From Spinacia oleracea (Eukaryota > Streptophyta > Magnoliopsida > Caryophyllales > Amaranthaceae), in NCBI RefSeq assembly GCF_020520425.1, contig NC_079492.1, positions 102,025,157 to 102,089,156 on the forward strand: 64,000 nucleotides of DNA, read 5' to 3'. Made by a program: the position numbers and the translations under genes. Positions 21,738 to 34,518 of this stretch are shown here, one piece after another (positions within the stretch are counted from its first letter, which is position 1; each line of letters starts with the position of its first letter). The notes beneath the pieces were generated by a model. That model saw only the letters and a program-made list of their open reading frames with translations. It was not told the DNA's origin and did no database searches.

Positions 21738-24360
21738 TCACTTCCTCTTCCCCCACGTCTTCATCTTCCCCCTCGCTAAAAAACTCAGGAGGATCCAAAC
21801 CAAGACGTCTAGCTGTCGAGACGGCCATCTGGTATGAGATACGACGTTTAAACCAGGAGAAGTCTTTCCCATCCAATTACTGATCCCATGCCCGCCGAGA
21901 ATTGTCAAAAATGGACTCTTCTCCAAGCTTGAAAGAGCTAGCGGCTTCCCCCGCACGGCCTCATTCTCATCCTGGGTAGCCTTGAGCTTCTTCTCCAAGG
22001 CGTCCACTTTGGAAGAGAAATTGGTCACTCGCTCTGAGACCGAGGAATACTCCTTTCTCAGCACTGCTAGCCTCTCCTCATGCTCCAGCAACTTCTTCTC
22101 ATAGTTCTAGGCGTCTTCCCCGGCCTTCTTCAGAGCGTCTGCCTCGGACTTAATCTTCTTGTCCGCATCCACGTTGATCAACCTGGCTTTCTTCTCAGCA
22201 TACTTCTCATGATTCTCAATCTGGTCTTTATGCTTTAGCATCTCTTTATGCATGTCAAATCGGTAGTGCCTACCCTCGGCACAACGGATGAAGAGCTGCC
22301 GTGACCAAAAATAGACTTAGTTTTTGTAAAAAAAAAAAAAAGAGAGAGATACATCTAAACTTACATCAAGTACGAGGGACTGCATGGCCCCAAAATACCC
22401 CAGATCAATTCCAAGAAGCGAGCTCACATACTCCTCAGGAATTGCATCATAGACGTCCCAAAGGATCTTATCCTTTTCTTCTGAACTAAACCCGCCTGAT
22501 GGGGGAATGTTCGCCACTTTAGCACGCCGCATCCGTTTGAACATATCAACTGAATCAATATCAAAATGTCAAATATCATACCAAAATACCAAGTTATCAT
22601 GACGTCCTAAGTACTAAGACACTAACCAGTCGATGGAGCTGGTGGAGGCATGGGGGCGTCCCCAGCAGAAGGACCTTCGGATTCCTTGCCCTTTCCCTCT
22701 CTTGACGAGTAGGTAGTAGCTCCTCCAACATTCGCAGCAGCACCAGGGGAGTCAACCTGGTCGACAACCACCTCGTCAACGGCCGCTTTGGCCGCAGAAT
22801 CTCCTTAGGCGGCCACCTGGGGAGATGCTTCTTTGTGCTCAGGTGGAAGGGTGGACGCCTGAGGAAAAGGGACTCCTTCCCCAGCCAGAGGGGCGGACGG
22901 CCTCACCAGTGACGGCTTCGTTGCAGCATCAGTGGTGCCCAACTTCTTGAAAAAGGGACGCTTGGGCTTAGGAGCCACCGTCGAAGACGCAGGACGTTTC
23001 TTCGTAGCCTACAAAGTGGGCTCCTGAAAATGCAACAGGTGAGCAACCAAGCATAGATCTTAGAGGAATGCAGCAGTATATAAAAAATAAACGAAACATA
23101 CCTTGGCAGCATCACCAGAGGCACCCTCGTCGGACTTTTTTGAGAAGTCCTTCTTCTTAGCCTCCACGGCCTTGAGGATATCATCTGTATACACCTGGGA
23201 CAATCAGGTAGGTACGTCCACCAAACCCTTGTCTTCAGGGGACAGATGATCCATGGAGGAATCTACACAAAACCAAGAGGGTTAGTAAAAGAAAAGAAAA
23301 CAAGGCTTTGGTGAAAAGTCTATAAGAACTACCTCTACTCAAATAGGGACAAAGACCGACGGCCGCGAGAAAGACCATGTTGGTAAACTGACCCACATGG
23401 GGAAGCCAAGTATTGGGCACCCAAGCATGACTCTTTGAAGACAACCGATACATTTCGGCCTGAAATAAAGGCTTTATGAGCCTCCAATCCCTTGACAAAA
23501 GACGAGGGTAGGCTTCACCCCTAGACAAATAGCGGGGTCAGTAATTCCACCTTGAAAGACGCTCTGAAAGGGAGAGGTCCTCCATTCGGATAACAGACCA
23601 CTTCTTCCTCCACCAAATCCAGCTAGAGGTCTTACCCACTACTGTCTTATATCCCCGCCGGCTATATAAGGTGAACCATCCTTGGGGAGAACGAGGGGAA
23701 GGGGCAATATCTACAAGCCTAATAAAAGCAGGAAAAGAAGGAGTGATGCCACTCAATGCACACTTGGCAATATACCCAAAGACGTTCGCCCAAGAGTTAG
23801 GGGTCAGCTGGGCTAAGCCAATGTCATATCCTTCCAAGACGTCCATCATAAAAGGGTGCATAGGAAACCTAAGACCCAACCTAAAAGCGGCCGTATAGAC
23901 AGCAACCTTGCCCAAAGAGAGTCGGTCTACAGTATTATGGGGACGAGGGCATCTAAAGCTAAAACCTCGAGGCAGGAGTAAGAAGCGCTCAAAGTCACGT
24001 CCCTGCTCCCTCAGATACCTCAACCATTTCATGCTGGGGAAGATGTCAGAAGGAAGAAAATCTACATCCTCTTTCCCCCGAACCATAGGAGGAAGATTTT
24101 TTTGTAAACTCCTCGTCAGAAGAACTGGAAGAATCATCCTCAAAATCCTCACGCGGGACACGAGGACGGCGAGCTACACTCTTTCTTCTTCTTAAAGAAT
24201 GTGCCGCCCGTAAACCCCGTCTCCTGAATGATGGGAGGATCTAAATCCACCCATATATCCTCGGGACGAGCTCGAAAAAGGAACCCTATTGTCCCTCTCT
24301 CGCGGCGCTGCCCATGCACCCACATTGGCTGTTTGCCTAATACGAGCCATGTCGTTCTGC
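21738..24360 (-). pseudogene. Antisense gene in Tat element ('putative gypsy type transposon' family)
   Basis: Read on the minus strand, the 5'-most recognisable piece (24161-23538) has EDVDFLPSDIFPSMKWL, PHNTVDRLSLGKVAVY and GITPSFPAFIRLVDIAP. This is the pattern of the plant family named putative gypsy type transposon (Transposase_28-like). Further pieces are at 23528-23235, a charged Lys/Pro/Ala-rich region at 23184-22600, GGFSSEEKDKILWDVYDAIP at 22544-22317, and a coiled coil (VDALEKKLKATQDENEAV) at 22091-21738. Gaps between them look like introns. Extra antisense ORFs next to the 3' LTR are known in the Tat lineage; function unknown. Exact splice joins were not resolved. Confidence 0.65.
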
Positions 24361-24793
24361 ATAAGGAACAGGACGTCTGACTTTAGAAAAAAGGAAAAAA
24401 GAGCGCAGCAACTAACAGGACGCCTCCCTAAGAGATTAAAACATAAAAAACAAAGGAAATTTCATGAGCATGCAGAAACAAGAAGTTGTTGAAAATACTT
24501 ACCAAACTGTGATCAAACTGATGAAAAGATTAAACAAAATCGTCCAAGCTCCAAGAACACTGAACGAAGAATCCAAGACCACCTAATGCAAACACAAAAA
24601 ATCTTCGACAAGGAATTCGTTTTCTCTCTCTACAAAAATCACTTTGAAATAACAAAAGGGAAATGAGAGAAAATAAACGAATTCTAAAGGTTTTAAAGGG
24701 GAACCAAGCTCTGAAAAGCATCCACACGTGGAACTCCACCATGTCAAGAAGCCTACCCCACATGGGCGAGGGGCACCCTCCTTGAGGGGCAAA
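24361..24793. other. Tat 3' internal end with polypurine tract
   Basis: No gene recognised; this is probably the promoter and leader of the antisense gene. TTGAGGGGCAAA (24782-24793) directly before the LTR start at 24794 is the likely polypurine tract. Confidence 0.55.
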
Positions 24794-25351
24794 TGATGTG
24801 GCCTAAACTAAAAAGCACCACATGGTTGTACTATGTTGGCCCAGAAAGGAGGCCCAAAGTCCCACCAACAGGCATACCTCGAAATATCACATAGCTCATA
24901 CCCGCATTCAAGATCCAAGACCCATCACTAGGTCATGAGACCTATTGACCCAGGTGAATCCTGATCCATTATACCTAATAAGCCCAACGCTCGGGAGGCC
25001 CACCAGGTCTAATCAAGTCTCCTACTATTGGACATGTGTCCTGATCTTACAAAGCATCCAATCATGCAGCTAGGAATAAGGGACCAATTCCCAAGAAACC
25101 CTAGCACTATAAATAGTGTAGATCCCTAGGTAGAGGGGCAATCAATTCATTCCCACCTACCTTAAAACTATCTTTGCTCTGCCTTCTCTCTTAAATTACT
25201 TCTCTCTCTATCCTATACTTACTTAGGAATCAGAGGTAATATTCCTACGGGAATATTCTTGTTTTGCAGGTTGCGAGGGGTTCGTGCCAGCTAATACTTG
25301 ATACCTCCAAGGAACGCGTGACACGTCATCACCGTAAAAGATCCCACAACA
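24794..25351 (+). repeat. 3' LTR of Tat element (558 bp)
   Basis: TGATGTGGCC to CCCACAACA, followed by the duplication ATAAT at 25352-25356. The TATA box is near 25108. It preserves the empty Helitron site (CCAATTCCC) near 25085. Confidence 0.93.
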
Positions 25352-25356
25352 ATAAT

Positions 25357-25666
25357 CATTATTATTTTTCACATACTTATCAACCTCGTTTACAACATGC
25401 AATATATGAATTTGACATATTTAAATCAATACAGTACCTATGCTTTATTGACAACAATATGCAATTCATTACAAAATCTTAATTTTATTCTCGCAAAAAC
25501 AACATTTTGTAATTATGGATTGTATAATTTACAATCATTCTCACTACTATTTTTATTTATTTATTAATTATACGAATTATCTAACCTAACCTTTAATTTT
25601 AACAACAAACTAAAATGTATTAAATAGTCCTATCTTCCCGACCTTTAATTTTATATTAACTACATT
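25357..25666. other. AT-rich spacer between Tat and CACTA elements
   Basis: No gene, repeat or RNA signal recognised. This is the sequence that joined 17448 before the Tat element inserted. Confidence 0.6.
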
Positions 25667-25975
25667 CACTAGTAGAAAAAATTACATTTGCAGCGCGGGT
25701 AAAACGGGCTTTTTGCAGCGTTTTCGCGCGGTGCAATTGTGATGGCTGCAAATACCGCAAGAATTTTTGCAGCGAACATAGATGCTGCAAATAATAGGTT
25801 AATTACAGCGCGGGTAGACCTGTATAAGTTGTAAAGAGTTGATTAGTTGCAGAGCGGATCGACCCCTCTAAGTTGGAAAAAAAAGTAGTTGCAGCGCCTT
25901 GTTGAGAAATACGCGCTGCGATTAGTTGTCATTTTGCAGCTTAGTGCTAGCACACGCGCTGCAATTATTATTTTT
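25667..25975. repeat. CACTA left subterminal repeat cluster
   Basis: After the terminal inverted repeat the words GCAGCGCGGGT, TTGCAGCG, GCGCGGTGCAATTG and GTTGCAGCGC recur over about 300 bp in both orientations. The right end (33320-33608) has the matching cluster. Arrays of this kind bind the TNPA-type accessory protein. Confidence 0.75.
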
Positions 25976-26311
25976 ATTTTTTAAAAATAAATATAATAGC
26001 TCCGATCAGATGCATATTTATATATTTATCCCTGGACAATCCTATTATTTTGACAAAAAATTATAATAAAAACATTATAAATAGTTTAATAGGTTGCAAA
26101 AAATTTGCCATAGTTTCCCTTGTAATTTGCGAAACCCGGACAAAGCGGGAATTTATAAAGACCTGTATATAAGACATAACATACATATATGTTCCAACAA
26201 CCAATATGCTCCAAGTAGCATCCAACGTCATATCCAACACATAACAAAAACATAAAACATAACATTACTAGACAACAAACTCATTCGCCGGCATCCATCA
26301 AATAGTTGTCC

Positions 26312-28643
26312 TTAAAATACTTTGCCCATTGTATTTTTCACGATGCTACCTTCAGGTTTTACTGGATTTCGTGCTCTACCTTTCAACACCCCCATATGTC
26401 TCTCAAAGGGGTACATGTAACGCAAGTGCACTGGACCACACATCTTAACCTCCCGAACCAAATGCACAATTAAATGGATCATTATGTCAAAAAAGGATGG
26501 TGGAAAATACATCTCTAATTTACATAACGTTTCAACTATATCAGCTTGAAGTGCATCTAGTTTTTCCGGGTCGATCACTTTGCTAGAAATCGTGTTGAAA
26601 AACAAACACAACTTAACAATGACATGTCTCACATGCTTTGGTAAAATTCCACGCAGAGCAATCGGCAAAAAAACTTGCATCATCACATGACAATCATGGG
26701 ATTTCATACCCATTAACTTCAAGTCGGTCAAAGAAACTAGTCTTTTCATGTTCGCACAGTACCCTAAAGGTACCTTGATGTTATATAGACATTCACATAA
26801 ACTTCGCTTTTCTTGACGGGACAATGTGTAGCAAGCCGGAGGAAAATATGACTTCTTCTTACCCTCCTTATCCACAGGCCACAACTCTGGTCGAATATTC
26901 CTTTTTTTCAAGTCTAGTCGCACCTTTTTAGTGTCCTTTGTCTTTCTAGTTATGTTCAACAATGTACCAATAATAGCATCACATACATTCTTTTCAACGT
27001 GCATCACATCAAGGCAATGTCGGACTGACAAATCTTTCCAATATGGAAGATCCCAAAATATTGAGACTTTTTTCCAAAGAACAGTCTTCGGTGTTTTTTC
27101 CTGTTTTCCGCATTTACCATAACTCGTTTCAATATTCTTGATCTTCTCATAAATTTATTTTCAGTCAAAGGCGTACGAGCTTGTCTTTCCTCCGTGCACC
27201 CATTGAATTGCCTTTTCTTCTTACGATATGGGTGATGACGAGGGAGAAACTTTCTGAATTCCAGATACACATTTTTTTTGAAGTAGTCCAACCATTCGGG
27301 TGTCATCTCCTCCTCACAAATAGGGCATGCCTTCTCTCCTTTAATCTTGTAGCCGGACAAGTTCCCGTAAGCCGGAAAGTCATTAATGGTACAAAAAATC
27401 ATAGCCCGCAAAGTGAAGTCAGTTTTGGTATGGGCATCATACATTGGAACACCTTCATTCCACAATAGCTTCAAATCATCTATGAGAGGTGCCAAGTATA
27501 CATCTATGTCATTTCCGGGTTGTTTAGGCCCCGAAATTAAAGTGACAACATCAAGTACTTGCCTTCATACACAACCAAGGAGGGAGATTGTATATCGCTA
27601 ATAAGACCGGCCATGTGCTCCATTGACTGCTAAGTGTACCATACGGGTTCATCCCGTCCGTACATAAAGCAAGTGTAAGATTTCTAACCTCCTTTTTAAA
27701 TTCTAGATATGCCCTATCAATGTTTCTCCATTACGGAGAATCGGCTGGATGCCTAAGTAACCCATCTTTCTTTCTCCCTTCATCATGCCACTTAAGATTC
27801 TTAGCATCACTCTCAGTTGCAAACAGACGCCTAAACCTTGGTATTATCGGTAGATACCACATCACCTTTGTCGGGGGCTTTCTTTTTTGGATCATCACCA
27901 TCTGTTCTTTTGTAGCGTGATTCGCCGCACTTTGGACACTTATATATCCAAATTTTCATACTCTTTTCGATAGAGTATACAATCATTCCGGCATGCATGG
28001 ATCTTGACATAATCTAACCCAAAAGGACACATTAGCTTTTCTGCGTAGTAGGTAGAAGAGGGGAAGGTATTCCCCTCTAGTAATATTTCACCAAATTTTG
28101 CTAACAAATGATCAAAGCCCACGTCAGAGATACCGAACTTTGTTTTCACATTATGAAGTTCTAAGGTACCAGAAAACTTTTTGAACTTCGTACAACCAGG
28201 GTACAACGGTGTTTTAGCAGCCTCGTTCAAGTTTTCCATCATCTTAGATTGTGGTTTTACATGATCTCCAATCCCATCCATCATATCACTCATCCGGTCT
28301 TCCTCGTCGCCATCTTCTTCATCCATCTCATCACTCTCAACACTTTCTACATCACTACTATCATCATTATCCTCATGATCAACATCATCTCATTCATTGA
28401 ATCAAGACTCTCACCATGCTAATACCATGTGTGATAGTCTTGTTTAAAACCTCGACGAACCAGATGGTCTTCTATGACCTCTATGTCATCCCATCTCTTG
28501 ACATTTTTGCAGTCACAGCAAGGGAAAAATATTGTTCCAACCCCAATACTCCTTTTGTGTTCCACAACTTGTCTACAAACTTTCTCCAGTCCGGACAAGT
28601 ATTCAAGACTAGTCCGTTTGCCGTCTATCCAAGGACGCCTCAT
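26312..28643 (-). pseudogene. CACTA TNP2 transposase, heavily mutated
   Basis: The ATG at 28643 starts MRRPWIDGKRTSLEYLSG, the transposase-associated domain, with IFFPCCDCKNVKRWDD; a TAG near 28418 follows YHTWY. An acidic linker and TPLYPGCTKFKKFSGTLEL come next, then an ENLD/KCPKCGESRYK zinc-like motif in a shifted frame. The core continues with LALCTDGMNPYGTLSSQW, APLIDDLKLLWNEGV, HCLDVMHVEKNVCDAI and MKSHDCHVMMQVFLPIA. A TAA at 27731 replaces the Gln usual in SPQWRNID, and more shifts lie near 27550 and 27100. The C-terminus is cut off after PEGSIVKN. The intact protein would excise and integrate the element; this copy cannot. Confidence 0.9.
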
Positions 28644-28683
28644 TTTCGACAAATAACACCTTACATATACATGAGTAAACCAA

Positions 28684-28790
<107 letters not shown>

Positions 28791-28919
28791 GAACCATCTT
28801 TTAAGGGCTCATTATAGCTCCAACCTAACTGGTATTTAGGCTTATAATCAATACGTATGATGTATACCAAAACAATAACATAGATATATGTATATTCTTT
28901 CGATTCCTTTCCATAAATA

Positions 28920-30030
28920 AAAATTATCATTAAATAATTTAAACGAATGAGAGGAGATGTAGAGATTTAGAACAATAACATAGATATATGTAAAGACAAC
29001 AAATATTTGAACTAATGAACCTAATGGTTCATTTTAAACTAATTACATGTTTTATATGCTTTGTTTAAACTTTCTAAGAGTCATTCCAATTTAGTTATGC
29101 ACGTTTGAGGCTTGTTGGGTCGTTATAGGACATATTTAGGCCAACTTGAGGCATTTTCGCTCCAATTTTCGAACTCAGGAGCCTATGGACTCATTTTAAA
29201 CTAATTACATGTTTTATATGCTATGTTTAAACTTTCTAAGACTCATTCCAATATGGTTATGCACGTTTTAGGCTTGTTGGGTCGTTATGGACATATTTAG
29301 GCTAAAATTAGACATTCTCGCTCCCATTTTTGAACTAATAAACCTAATTATTCATTTTAAACTAATTACATGTTTTATATGAACCTAACTCGGCAAATAA
29401 ATAACACAAACAACTAATAAAAAACAATTTGTAAACCTACAAAAGCTATTAAAAAATTATCTAGAAACTCACATACAAGAAAATTATATTAAGGGAGATT
29501 ATGCTTACCTAGTGGAAGAACTCACGCCTTGATAGGTCAAATGGATGATTTGGTTCAAGAAACTAGCAATACCAGCAAGGGGTCCTGAAAATAAAAACAT
29601 ACAAAATTGATTAATTTTATAATTATATTACTGCAAACAAGTCAAACAATAAATTGTATGATTATACACATAAAATTAACATAAAATCTAGGGTGTTCTT
29701 GCAATAACCAGAAGCGTAAAATACTATAATATCTAGAGAGTCACTTATCATTTTCTTATAAATAATACGAAGTAACTATAATAACTTGAATAAGTATATA
29801 TCATCATAATCATATATTAATAACTAATAAGAACGTAAAACTTTATTTTTGTTTATTATAAAAAACGGTGACATATTATTAAAAAGAATAAATAAAATTA
29901 AAAATAATATGGACAACACAACAAAGTATACATGTGTTTGCACTTTATAATACAGAGTAGTTGACAAATGTTAAAAGCATCATACTCATACAAAAGATTT
30001 AAAAAGATCAAATATTTAATTACATATCAA
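28920..30030. other. CACTA interior, non-coding, with a ~160-bp tandem repeat
   Basis: A unit beginning CATTTTAAACTAATTACATG occurs at 29030, 29192 and (truncated) 29351, so the period is about 160 bp and the copy number about 2.2. The rest is AT-rich without recognisable coding sequence. Confidence 0.7.
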
Positions 30031-31584
30031 CAGTGGCGGACCTACATAGTAACCTGGCTATGCACCTGCATAACCATTATTTTATTAAAAAAAAGAGTAA
30101 GAATGAGAGAAAAGTATCGTGATTCTACAGTACTCTCTGTACAGAGTACAACGCATCTTCCCCCTTACCATTTTCACATATTTTCTCTCTCCTCTGACTA
30201 TAGCTAATCACCGCTCCTTGACTCACTTGTCCCCTCACCGGATCCGGCGCACCACCACTTAACCAGTCCACCTACTCTCTCCTCTCATCGGAACAATCAC
30301 CTTCTCTACTCCTTGCCTCCTTTGTGTGCAATTATCAATTATGTATTATAATTTGTAAACAGATTCACATATTCAAGATGTATATTTTTTGCAATTGGAA
30401 GGAACCTATTTTTTCCTATATTAAGTTCTCAAATAATTGCTTAAGAACAAGACAATGAGGAAATTGATCTACTTAGACTACTTTGTTGAACGTTCTTTAT
30501 AATTAAAGGTAATTTTTGGTCAATATTATATTGTTAGAAGTTAAGAACCCTTAAAAATAACATCTTTTGGGGTTAAATTGCTGTTTTCTGCCGTTCGGCT
30601 TGAAGTCTGAGACTTACAAACCCAGATTGTTGTCTATATTTTTCTTTATGTTTCTGGTTTTTCCAGCAAAAATGGGCATTTGGTTGGTTGCTCAGCAAAT
30701 GGGTGATATAATGGTACTTCAATTGATTGCATAATGTTGTGTTTTCTTAATTATGGTTGATTTTATAGGTTAATAATAAAAATATCTAATTATTGAGAGC
30801 CTAATTAGGATGGTAATTTCCTGTTTGTTTTGTTTCAATGTATCTGAATAACTTCTTACAGTATAGTATGCTCCCATCTAGAGTAGAACTTTTGTCATCA
30901 ATATATTATTTGAGTGGAAAGCAAAAATGTGAAAAAGAGATAAATTTAGTACTTTTGTATATAACTTTCTACAGTATGCTCACATATTAGGATGGTAAGG
31001 AGTAGTTCTCTGTTTGTTTTGTTTCGATATATCTGAACACCTTCTTACAGTATGCTCCCACTTTGTACATATCATTTAATTGCTCTCATAGTCCCATCTA
31101 GAGAAGAACTTCAGTAATTTGATAATTTGTGACTTAATTTAGAATGTAAATTTTTAAGAATTTTTTGTTCAAGCTAATTTTACAACAATGTTTACATTAT
31201 TATTCAGTGCTTGCAATATTTCATACAAATGAACTTTATTTTCTTTTCTTCCCCAATTTATTTAATTTTCCTCTGCCATGTTTGCTCTACATCCCAACCA
31301 AATTCATCCCATTACCTCAATCCACTATTTGAAAGGAGATTTGACAATCGATAAGAATCACTGAGCTGCTGCTAAGTAAGACCACCAGGCTCCTCCCCCT
31401 GCTCGCCCAGAAGTTCCATCCACTCGCCGGAGATCGATTAACGACACCAGAAGTAGAGAATAGCGTGTGATTTTTATTTTTGTTTTGGGATCTGATTGTG
31501 CATGTGGGAACAGAAACGAGGGGATTGAAGAAGAACATGGGTGTTTTTCCATAGCACCCAAAGGGATTTCATATAAAGCAGCAT
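30031..31584. other. CACTA interior, unassigned, with a diverged duplication
   Basis: Starts near CAGTGGCGGACCTACAT, a phrase common at edges of dispersed plant repeats. A segment around CTGTTTGTTTTGTTTC and CTTCTTACAGTATGCTCCCA occurs twice (about 30820-30890 and 31010-31060). The small minus-strand ORFs at 31317-31561 show no domain. A nested element is possible but no paired ends were found. Confidence 0.35.
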
Positions 31585-32771
31585 CTAAAACTAAAACTTA
31601 AAAATCATACAGTACTAAAGATCCAATGGAGCTGAACCAGGTAGTCAAAATCAATTAGCAATCCAAATCAAAACAAGGGGAATAAATCATTGCATCCCTC
31701 ACAATCATAATCAAACGAAAAAGAATCAAAGTTACCCAAATCAAACAGAATCGAAATCCAAATAAACAATCAACAATCAAGAGCAAGATCCGGAATTGAA
31801 GCAAGACATAAACAGAATCGAATGAACCCGTTCCTCATAAGGCCGATTCATATGACCCTTGACCGGCGCAGCCCGGCCCATTGCACCGAGCCACAGTCCA
31901 CAGACCTATTTCTCACACAGTCACACTTAGAATTTATAATGGCTTCTTCTGTTGGTAGAGCTGTGGCATTTACACCAAGTCACCAACTGATCACCAAGTA
32001 AAGTAAACCCAGAATTCAGTTCTGTCTCCGACTACAGCAAACAACAAGAACAAAGTCAAATGGTAAAGTTTTCTAACGCATTTTCATCAAAAAGTACTTA
32101 CTATTTTAAGAAAGTGGATTACATAAACTTCTTCACTCGTCATTTCTAGTTATTAGTTTATCTGTTGTTTTGTTAAATTCAAACTAGATTAATGTTTTTT
32201 TTCTAAACTAAAACTTAAAAACCATACAGTACTAAAGATCCGATGGAGCTGAACCAGGTAGTCAAAATCAATTAGCAATCCAAATCAAAACAAGGGGAAT
32301 AAATCATTGCATCCCTAACAATCGGCCCATTGCACGGAGCCACAGTCCACAGACCTATTTCTCACACAGTCACACTTAGAATTTATAATGGCTTCTTCTG
32401 TTGGTAGAGCTGTGGCATTTACACCAAGTCACCAACTGATCACCAAGTAAAGTAAACCCAGAATTCAGTTCTGTCTCCGACTACATCAAACAACAAGAAC
32501 AAAGTCAAATGGTAAAGTTTTCTAACGCATTTTCATCAAAAAGTACTTACTATTTTAAGAAAGTGGATTACATAAACTTCTTCACTCGTCATTTCTAGTT
32601 ATTAGTTTATCTGTTGTTTTGTTAAATTCAAACTAGATTAATGTTTTTTTCTAAACTAAAACTTAAAAACCATACAGTACTAAAGATCCAATGGAGCTGA
32701 ACCAGGTAGTCAAAATCAATTAGCAATCCAAATCAAAACAAGGGGAATAAATCATTGCATCCCTAACAATC
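31585..32771. repeat. 448-bp tandem duplication in CACTA interior
   Basis: The block from GGCCCATTGCAC at 31875 to about 32322 is repeated at 32324 to about 32771 with very few differences, and both copies contain GGCTTCTTCTGTTGGTAGAG. A third, partial copy of the block's second half (CTAAAACTTAAAAA... through ...ATCATTGCATCCCT) lies at 31588-31715. The high identity means the duplication is younger than most changes around it. Confidence 0.85.
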
Positions 32772-33320
32772 CTAATCAAACGAAAAAGAATCAAAGTTAC
32801 CCAAATCAAACAGAATCGAAATCCAAATAAACAGTCAACAATCAAAAGCAAGATCCGGAATTGAAGCAAGACATAAACAGAATCGAAATCCAAATAAACA
32901 ATCAACAACAAGATCCGGAAAAGGCAAAGAAAAAAGAAAAATGCGAAAATAAAACGAGGGAGAAAGAGGAAGACGTACCTCAATTTCGGATACTTGCAGG
33001 GAGACCTCAATAAATCCATCTTCCTCCCTCCACTTTTCTGCAACAAGGTTCGCGGAGGAGAGAACAAGAAATTTTTCCGGTGGCCGCGCGGCGAAGGACC
33101 AGACCAAGATGAAGAACGGAGTTAATGGGGGTAAGATTTGTGTAGAAGGGGGAAGAAATTGACTATGGAGAATCGCAAAACCAAAGATGAAGAAGGAGTT
33201 TCACTGGGTTTTTTTTTTGAATTCGATCTAGATCTGCGTAATTGGGTGAGAATTGAAGGTGAGTGAATTGAAGGTGAGTGATGTGCGTACAACCTAATTC
33301 GAGAATTGAGTGAATGTTTC
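32772..33320 (-). other. CACTA interior, possible leader of a second gene
   Basis: Minus-strand frames at 32720-33107 (starting MVWSFAARPPEKF) have no recognisable domain and become hydrophobic and repetitive. This is where a TNPA-like gene could begin, but nothing confirms it. Confidence 0.25.
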
Positions 33321-33611
33321 AACTTAATTGCAGCAATCTCATAGGGCCAAAGTTGCGATTATTTAGAATTGCAGCAATCGACGAGGGCGGGAGTTGCAAA
33401 TTATTCGCCTAATTACAGCTTGTAGTGTGTCTAGGCGCTGCGAATTATCCATTTTAAAAAAAATTGCCTTTTCGCAACTCCGGTCAATGAATTCGCTGCG
33501 AGTAGTTCATTTAATAATTGACTCGCGTTGACCAAACCTCTGTTGCAACGCGTATGACTTGCGTGAGTTGCAATTGATGGGTTGCAAATGACATTTTTTC
33601 TACTAGTGATT

Positions 33612-34518
33612 ATTATTATTTTTTTAACGAATTATTTATTTTTTAACATTTATTAAAGGATAATTCCAAAATTAATAAGGGTCCCTTTACTATTCATCAT
33701 CTTCTATTCCATCCGAACCCCACACAGCTTTACAAAAAATATAATAAAAAAACACCAACAAAACATAACCACGCCAAAACAACGACACACCATAACAACA
33801 ATCGTCGCCAAAGACACACATACCATAAACATCTAATTCTTGAAAAATATTACAAATTTACCTCTTCTGAAACAAGATCCCCCATTTTCAAACCATCCAC
33901 CTTCAAAATCCGCTTCTAATGAGGACAAATAACAACTGGCGGCGGAAGGGATAAATTTCTGAGGATTTTTGCTACAGGAAACCCTTCATTTTTTATTGTC
34001 AAATTTTTTCAACCTTCCCCAATTCAATTTTGGAATGGAAGGTAAAATTCTTTTGAAATTCAAATGGGACGGTGGATTAAACTCCGACAAACGACAATGA
34101 ACAACAACTAAACGGCTATTAAATCCCATAACTTCCGTCTATAAACGCCCGTCAAGACCCTATTTTCCTTTCTCCTTTATGTTTTTCCATTTAACCAACA
34201 TTCTCCTACCTGTGTCCCATTTTTTTTCCTTAATACCCCGAATTAACGCTGCTGGTTAATAGGCCAGATTAATTGGGGGCCTCCTAAAATACGTACTCTT
34301 TATGTACGGATAACGGAATGGTGTGGACGTCTGGTCTGGTACCGATCGACTACCGAGTAACCGACCTCACCTTTCTCCCGCCATATTTGTGAAATCGTTA
34401 GTTATGCTTGAAATGGAAATCTGGTAATAATCAAACCCTCAATTCGTCACTCCCTCCGCTCTTCTTCCTCACAAAGTCAACCCTCTCTCTCCGAAATTGT
34501 TGAATCGAATTGGGCGCC
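33612..34518 (+). promoter_or_regulatory. Upstream region of the GH3 gene
   Basis: No ORF of note. A possible TATA box (TCTATAAACG) lies at 34138-34147, about 370 bp before the ATG. The last 80 bp are pyrimidine-rich (CTCCCTCCGCTCTTCTTCCTC), as in plant leaders. The CACTA element ends only about 0.9 kb upstream of the start codon. Confidence 0.35.

Larger units (their letters stand above)
17449..25351 (+). mobile_element. Ty3/gypsy Tat-like LTR element, non-autonomous, 7.9 kb
   Basis: Two LTRs (17449-18498 and 24794-25351) start TGATGTGGCC and end CCCACAACA and are bounded by the 5-bp duplication ATAAT. Once the Helitron in the 5' LTR is discounted both are exactly 558 bp. By eye they differ at about 25 positions (4-5%). 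Using a rate of about 6.5e-9 per site per year this suggests a few million years, an order-of-magnitude estimate. The interior has gag and protease on the plus strand, no reverse transcriptase, RNase H or integrase, and an antisense coding region at 21.7-24.4 kb. Movement would need a helper element. Confidence 0.93.

Noticed and set aside
30031..31584. A nested element starting CAGTGGCGGACC
   Set aside because: The phrase is common at plant repeat edges, but I could find no matching second end or target duplication.
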